Origin: DATBLZ01 sp036555065
Lineage (GTDB): Bacteria > Pseudomonadota > Gammaproteobacteria > Steroidobacterales > Rariloculaceae
Direction: 5' to 3'
DNA: 16,142 bases
Assembly (NCBI GenBank): GCA_036555065.1
Contig: DATBLZ010000154.1
Span: 1 to 16,142 of the forward strand
Shown here: positions 13,009 through 16,142 of the stretch, one piece after another
Layout: every line of letters starts with the position of its first letter
How positions within the stretch are numbered: position 1 is the first letter of the stretch
Translations under genes and position numbers: made by a program
The notes under the pieces: model-generated
The model's database searches: none
The model's input: the letters and a program-made list of their open reading frames with translations, nothing else
What the model was told of the DNA's origin: nothing

Positions 13009-13278
13009 TCAGCGGCTATTCTTGCCGATGCGTTCCCAGGACGCGCTGCGGTCGAACTTCCCGGTGTTGTAGGGGTTGAAGTCCGCCTCGAGCGGCTCCG
13101 CGTCCGCGGGAGCCTGCGCTGGTCGCGGCATTCGCGGGCTCGTCGGCGGTTTCCGCGGTTTGCCCGCGAGGACCTGTGCGATGGCCGACCGCGGGCGCGG
13201 CACGGGTTTGAAGTCGTCGGGATCGAAGTACTCGAGATCCTCTTCCCAGCCCAACCAACGTTTCAGGAATTTCAGCAT
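13009..13278 (-). CDS. small hypothetical protein, 89 residues
   Basis: I do not recognise a named family. The protein has a short amphipathic N-terminus MLKFLKRWLGWEEDLEYFDPDDFKP, a Pro/Lys/Arg-rich low-complexity middle (about 26-60, such as GKPRKPPTSPRMPRPAQAP), and an ordered-looking end FNPYNTGKFDRSASWERIGK (67-86). Well-defined ends around a disordered, basic-proline middle suggest a linker or adaptor that contacts partners at both ends. ATG at 13278 gives a natural N-terminus. The frame stays open to 13494, but the extra part overlaps the membrane protein gene and looks random. No strong ribosome site is seen. It is the last gene of the - strand group, 107 bases after the preceding stop. 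Confidence 0.62.
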   Translation of the reverse strand: MLKFLKRWLGWEEDLEYFDPDDFKPVPRPRSAIAQVLAGKPRKPPTSPRMPRPAQAPADAEPLEADFNPYNTGKFDRSASWERIGKNSR

Positions 13279-13385
13279 GACGTGCTCGTCGACGACGGGT
13301 GACAACGCGAGCCCGCGTTCAATGCGGATCTCGCTGCATTCGGCAAGCGTACCAGGGACCGCAGCGCCGGGCCGGGTTGGGCGAG

Positions 13386-13667
13386 CTAATCTGTGACGGG
13401 CGTCACGCGGTTGGAACGGCGCAGCGCACGCAGAGCAAACCGCGTCAGTTGGACGATCAAGTAGGGGCTCAGAACGAGTATCCACGCCGCCCAATTGCCG
13501 CTGGCGCCTGCCGCAACGATCGAAGCGAGCAAGCCGAGGGCGCCGCCTTCGCCCGCATAGGGCCCGACGATCTCGACTCCGACGAAGTAGACGACAAACG
13601 GCAGGAGAATCAGGCCAAACCCGAGAAGACCCCCGAAGAGAATCAGCTCGTTTTTGTAGCGCGCCAT
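13386..13667 (-). CDS. small membrane protein, unknown function
   Basis: This 93-residue protein has hydrophobic helices at about 8-34 (LILFGGLLGFGLILLPFVVYFVG), 42-54 and 59-76 (WAAWILVLSPYLIVQLT), then a basic tail FALRALRRSNR. By the positive-inside rule that tail is probably cytoplasmic. I do not recognise a family. ATG at 13667 begins a natural MARYKNEL N-terminus. The ribosome site is weak. It follows the FHA-domain gene by 21 bases in the same direction, so the two are likely co-transcribed. That makes it a candidate membrane partner of the FHA protein, which is inference only. Confidence 0.72.
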   Translation of the reverse strand: MARYKNELILFGGLLGFGLILLPFVVYFVGVEIVGPYAGEGGALGLLASIVAAGASGNWAAWILVLSPYLIVQLTRFALRALRRSNRVTPVTD

Positions 13668-13688
13668 CGAGGCCAGTATGCCACGCCG

Positions 13689-14795
13689 TCAGCCCTGAGT
13701 GCTCTCGAGGAGAAACCGGAACTGCGTCTCGCCGATGGTTATCCAGTCGCCGTGCTCGAGCTCGTGCCGATCCACGCGTATGGAGTTAACGAAGACACCA
13801 TTCTTGCTGCCGCAGTCGTGGATGATCACCTTGCCGTTCTCATGTCTCAGTTTGGCGTGCTCGCGGCTCACGAAGTGCGTAACGATACGGATCTCACAAT
13901 CGGGCCCGCGACCGATCAGTGTTTCCGGCGCCTTGACGACGTGACGCTCCGGCTTCGCGCTCGTGAGACAGATCAGCACCGGCAGGGGCGCAGCGCCGTT
14001 TCCGCCGGTGCCGGGCGTTGGGATTGCGGTGACCTGCGCTCTCGCGAGCGCGGCGACGCGTTCGCTGAGCTCGTGCTGAAGGGTCGTCAGTCTTTCGTTC
14101 TGTCGGTCGATCGAACGTTCCTTCTCGGCGAGCAGCTTCTCGAGGCGTTCGAGCTCCGTATCGGCGCGCTGCCTCGCCACGTGAGTCTCGGCAAGTTTGT
14201 CGCGGAGCTCTTCCACTTGACCATGGGCCTCGTGAACACGTTGCTCGAGTGCCTGCTCGCGCGTGACGCGTTGCTCGAGCTCGCGTTCCATCTCGGCGAT
14301 TCGTTCAGTCTGCACGCCGAGCAGCCGCCCCATTTCGTCCCATCGGTCACGGCTGCCGGCGATATAGGCAGTCAACGATTCGATGTCGTCGGGCGTGGCG
14401 TCGCGTGGCGGCGGGTCGCCCCTTGAGCGCAGCGCGTCGAGCTCGTCGCGTTGCCGTGCAAGGTCGGCCCGCAAATCGGCGACTTCGGCGTCGCGCTGCT
14501 CGAGAGCCGTCTCGAGGCGTGCCTGGATTGCGCGGCTCTCTTCAAACTCGTGGAGCACGGCCTTGACCGTTTCCTCGAGCGTTTGCACGCCGCTCGATTC
14601 TTGGCGACGCGCGGCCGTCGGCACGTCGGCCGCTTTGATTCGAACGGTTCGGTGGCGCGCGGTATCCGCCGGGTCGGCAGCGTCGCTCTCCGGCACTGCA
14701 TCGGGGGTTGCGACGACGGCGTCCTCGGCGAGCACCGGGAGCTCGTCGGTGCGCGCGAGGTCGGCCTCTTCGATCGGGTGGTATTTATCAGGCAT
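13689..14795 (-). CDS. coiled-coil protein with C-terminal FHA domain
   Basis: This 368-residue protein has three parts. An acidic, low-complexity N-terminus (about 1-60) contains DTARHRTVRIKAADV. A long coiled coil (about 68-255) is rich in LEQR, RADLARQRDEL and ELEQRV heptads. A C-terminal forkhead-associated domain (about 275-365) has the phosphothreonine-binding signatures ETLIGRGPDCEIRI, SREHAKL and SKNGVFVN in the right order and spacing. FHA domains bind phosphothreonine peptides, so a Ser/Thr kinase or phosphoprotein partner is expected, but none is in this window. ATG at 14795 is chosen over a TTG two codons earlier; AGGT lies 7 bases before it. It follows the AAA+ ATPase gene by 68 bases and precedes a membrane protein gene by 21. 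Confidence 0.9.
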   Translation of the reverse strand: MPDKYHPIEEADLARTDELPVLAEDAVVATPDAVPESDAADPADTARHRTVRIKAADVPTAARRQESSGVQTLEETVKAVLHEFEESRAIQARLETALEQRDAEVADLRADLARQRDELDALRSRGDPPPRDATPDDIESLTAYIAGSRDRWDEMGRLLGVQTERIAEMERELEQRVTREQALEQRVHEAHGQVEELRDKLAETHVARQRADTELERLEKLLAEKERSIDRQNERLTTLQHELSERVAALARAQVTAIPTPGTGGNGAAPLPVLICLTSAKPERHVVKAPETLIGRGPDCEIRIVTHFVSREHAKLRHENGKVIIHDCGSKNGVFVNSIRVDRHELEHGDWITIGETQFRFLLESTQG

Positions 14796-14813
14796 TATCA
14801 ACCTGTTGAGGCA

Positions 14814-14842
14814 TATTCTTCAGGCTCGAGCTCGATTGCCAA
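14814..14842 (-). promoter_or_regulatory. possible promoter of the FHA gene
   Basis: On the - strand TTGGCA (complement of 14837-14842, 5 of 6 to the -35 consensus) and AGAATA (complement of 14814-14819) are 17 bases apart, in the gap between the AAA+ and FHA genes. The -10 match is poor, so this may be chance. If real, the FHA gene can be transcribed separately from the ATPase gene. Confidence 0.25.
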
Positions 14843-14863
14843 GCCTACCATTCTTGGGCCCGA

Positions 14864-16142
14864 TTAGTCTGCCGGCACGGTACGGCCGTTGGCCCACGCA
14901 CGCAGATGAGCGATGTGCTCGCGCATGAGCACGGCCAGGGGCCGCGTGCGCCGGATCTCGGCGAGGATATGCGCGGCCGCGGCCTGCTGGCCCGAAGCAT
15001 GCGCGGCATATAGCGCGGCGACGACCGTCTGCTCGAGCTCGGCGCCGGAGAAGGCGTCGCTGGCTGCTACGAGCGGCGCGAGATCTCCGCCGCGGACTTC
15101 GAGGCTACGCTTGCGCATATGGATCGTTAGGACTTCCGCGCGCTGCTCGGGTGTTGGCAGATCCACGAAGAAAATCTCGTCGAAGCGTCCCTTGCGGATA
15201 AGCTCAGGCGGCAGTGCATCGATGTCGTTCGCCGTCGCCACGAGCAGGACCCGCGATTTGCGCTCGGCCATCCACGTGAGCAAGGTTCCGAGCACGCGCT
15301 GCGAAGTCCCGCTGTCGCCTTCGCCGGTCGCGAGCCCCTTTTCGATCTCGTCGAGCCACAGCACGCACGGGGCCATGACCTCGGCCGTCTGCAGCGATTC
15401 GCGTAGGTTGCGCTCGGTCTCGCCATGGTATTTGTTGTACAGCGCCCCGAAATCGAGGCGCAACAAGGGAACGCCAAAGGCGCTCGCCGCTGCCTTGGCA
15501 GCAACACTCTTGCCGCATCCCTGGACGCCGAGCAGCAGGAAGCCTTTCGGCGCATCGAGTCCTGCCGGGCGCGGTTCCGAGAACGCCGCCAAGCGTTGCT
15601 TGAGCCACACTTTGACGTTGCGGAATCCCGCGACGTCACCGAAGTCGGCCAAATCGTGCTCGTAGCTCAGAATTCCGCCGCGGTTCAGCAGCTCGTACTT
15701 GGCCTGCATGACTGCCGGGATATCGGCGGCCGTGATTGCGCCGTCTTGGCAAACGGCGTTGTGCGCGAGGCGCTCGGTCTCCGCATGGCCGAGCCCGGCG
15801 AGGTTTTGCACGAGGAGGTCGAGCGCTTTGGCGTCGACTTTGACGGCGCGGCCGTTGGAGCGTCTGTATTCCTCGATGGTTCGCTCGACGATGGATCGGC
15901 GCGCAGCAGCGTCCGGCATCTTCATCTCGAAGCGGGCGCTCAGGGGCTCGAGCTCGCGCGGGAGCTTGACCTCGTGGCTGATCAGGAGAACTACGGTCCC
16001 CGAATCGCGGCCCGCGAGCGCGATGTCTTTCAGGAGCCGAGTGTTGACGGGCTCGGCGAGGAACGGGTGGAAATCGAGAAGAGCATAGATGCCGGCGGTC
16101 TTCACCGCCCGAATGTGGCGCAGCACGTCGGTAGGCTCGGAA
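14864..16142 (-). CDS. Ycf46-type AAA+ ATPase (5' end outside window)
   Basis: At least 425 residues are visible. The frame is open to the window edge with no stop or convincing start, so the gene begins beyond 16142. Residue numbers here count from the GTG codon at 16126. The first part (about 1-90) looks like a degenerate AAA domain, with IYALLDFHPFL, VVLLISHEVKLPRELEPL and RFEMKMPD, as in Ycf46-like proteins. The second is an intact AAA+ domain: Walker A GVQGCGKS (200-207), Walker B CVLWLDEIEKG (254-264), sensor 1 VATAND (296-301) and the RKGRFDEIFF arginine-finger region (311-320). A C-terminal helical lid follows, with FSGAELEQTV. This is a remodelling ATPase of COG0464 type with unknown substrate. 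It lies upstream of the FHA gene on the same strand. Confidence 0.88.
   Translation of the reverse strand, partial: SEPTDVLRHIRAVKTAGIYALLDFHPFLAEPVNTRLLKDIALAGRDSGTVVLLISHEVKLPRELEPLSARFEMKMPDAAARRSIVERTIEEYRRSNGRAVKVDAKALDLLVQNLAGLGHAETERLAHNAVCQDGAITAADIPAVMQAKYELLNRGGILSYEHDLADFGDVAGFRNVKVWLKQRLAAFSEPRPAGLDAPKGFLLLGVQGCGKSVAAKAAASAFGVPLLRLDFGALYNKYHGETERNLRESLQTAEVMAPCVLWLDEIEKGLATGEGDSGTSQRVLGTLLTWMAERKSRVLLVATANDIDALPPELIRKGRFDEIFFVDLPTPEQRAEVLTIHMRKRSLEVRGGDLAPLVAASDAFSGAELEQTVVAALYAAHASGQQAAAAHILAEIRRTRPLAVLMREHIAHLRAWANGRTVPAD

Noticed and set aside
13299..14426. Long open frame (375 codons) on the + strand opposite the FHA and small membrane genes
   Set aside because: It is antisense to the FHA domain, whose signature motifs are intact. 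Its product is a low-complexity mix of charged residues with no known motif.
1..16142. Defence system, prophage, CRISPR or mobile element
   Set aside because: No integrase, transposase, Cas gene, restriction enzyme, repeat-spacer array or toxin-antitoxin pair is seen. The AAA+ protein is of the Ycf46 type, not a known defence ATPase, though its upstream neighbours are outside the window.

Overview
This is chromosomal DNA from a high-GC proteobacterium, most likely a gammaproteobacterium outside the Enterobacterales. Three things support that. The order is 4.5S RNA-dnaX-ybaB-recR. A YqiB-type DUF1249 protein, Orn, Prc and a YgiM-type SH3 protein are all present. The codon usage is strongly GC-rich throughout. 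No genus can be named from this sequence alone. I see no insertion sequence, integrase, prophage gene, CRISPR array or toxin-antitoxin pair. No stretch longer than 300 bases lacks a gene or RNA.

Left part (1-4772): a tRNA-Ser(GGA) gene points left. It is followed on the + strand by an mddA-type methanethiol S-methyltransferase gene and the 4.5S signal-recognition-particle RNA. Next comes a tight + strand run: dnaX (clamp-loader tau), ybaB, recR, a HIT-family hydrolase and orn. Spacings are 4, 12, -4 and 5 bases, so this is probably one operon for DNA replication, recombination repair and nucleotide or oligonucleotide clean-up.

Middle (4773-10450): a YgiM-like SH3/coiled-coil/membrane-anchored protein runs towards ppsA (PEP synthase, - strand), with only 5 bases between their stops. 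ppsA is divergent from ppsR, the kinase/phosphorylase that controls PEP synthase, across 49 bases. Then come a DUF1249 protein and a 348-residue coiled-coil protein of unknown function.

Right part (10451-16142): prc, a periplasmic carboxyl-terminal protease, lies on the - strand and is divergent from a small three-helix membrane protein. The rest of the window is on the - strand. In transcription order it holds a Ycf46-type AAA+ ATPase (cut by the window edge), a coiled-coil FHA-domain protein, a small membrane protein and an 89-residue protein. Phosphothreonine recognition, ATP-driven remodelling and a membrane partner sit side by side here, but the functional link is inference.

Most of the window is ordinary housekeeping DNA. 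The observations most worth a second look are: (1) tandem REP-like palindromes with a compensated base-pair change inside the dnaX linker; (2) the uncharacterised coiled-coil protein at 9404-10450; (3) the AAA+/FHA/membrane-protein cluster at the right end; (4) a C(UUCG)G leader hairpin before a small membrane-protein gene. I found no convincing wholly new system.
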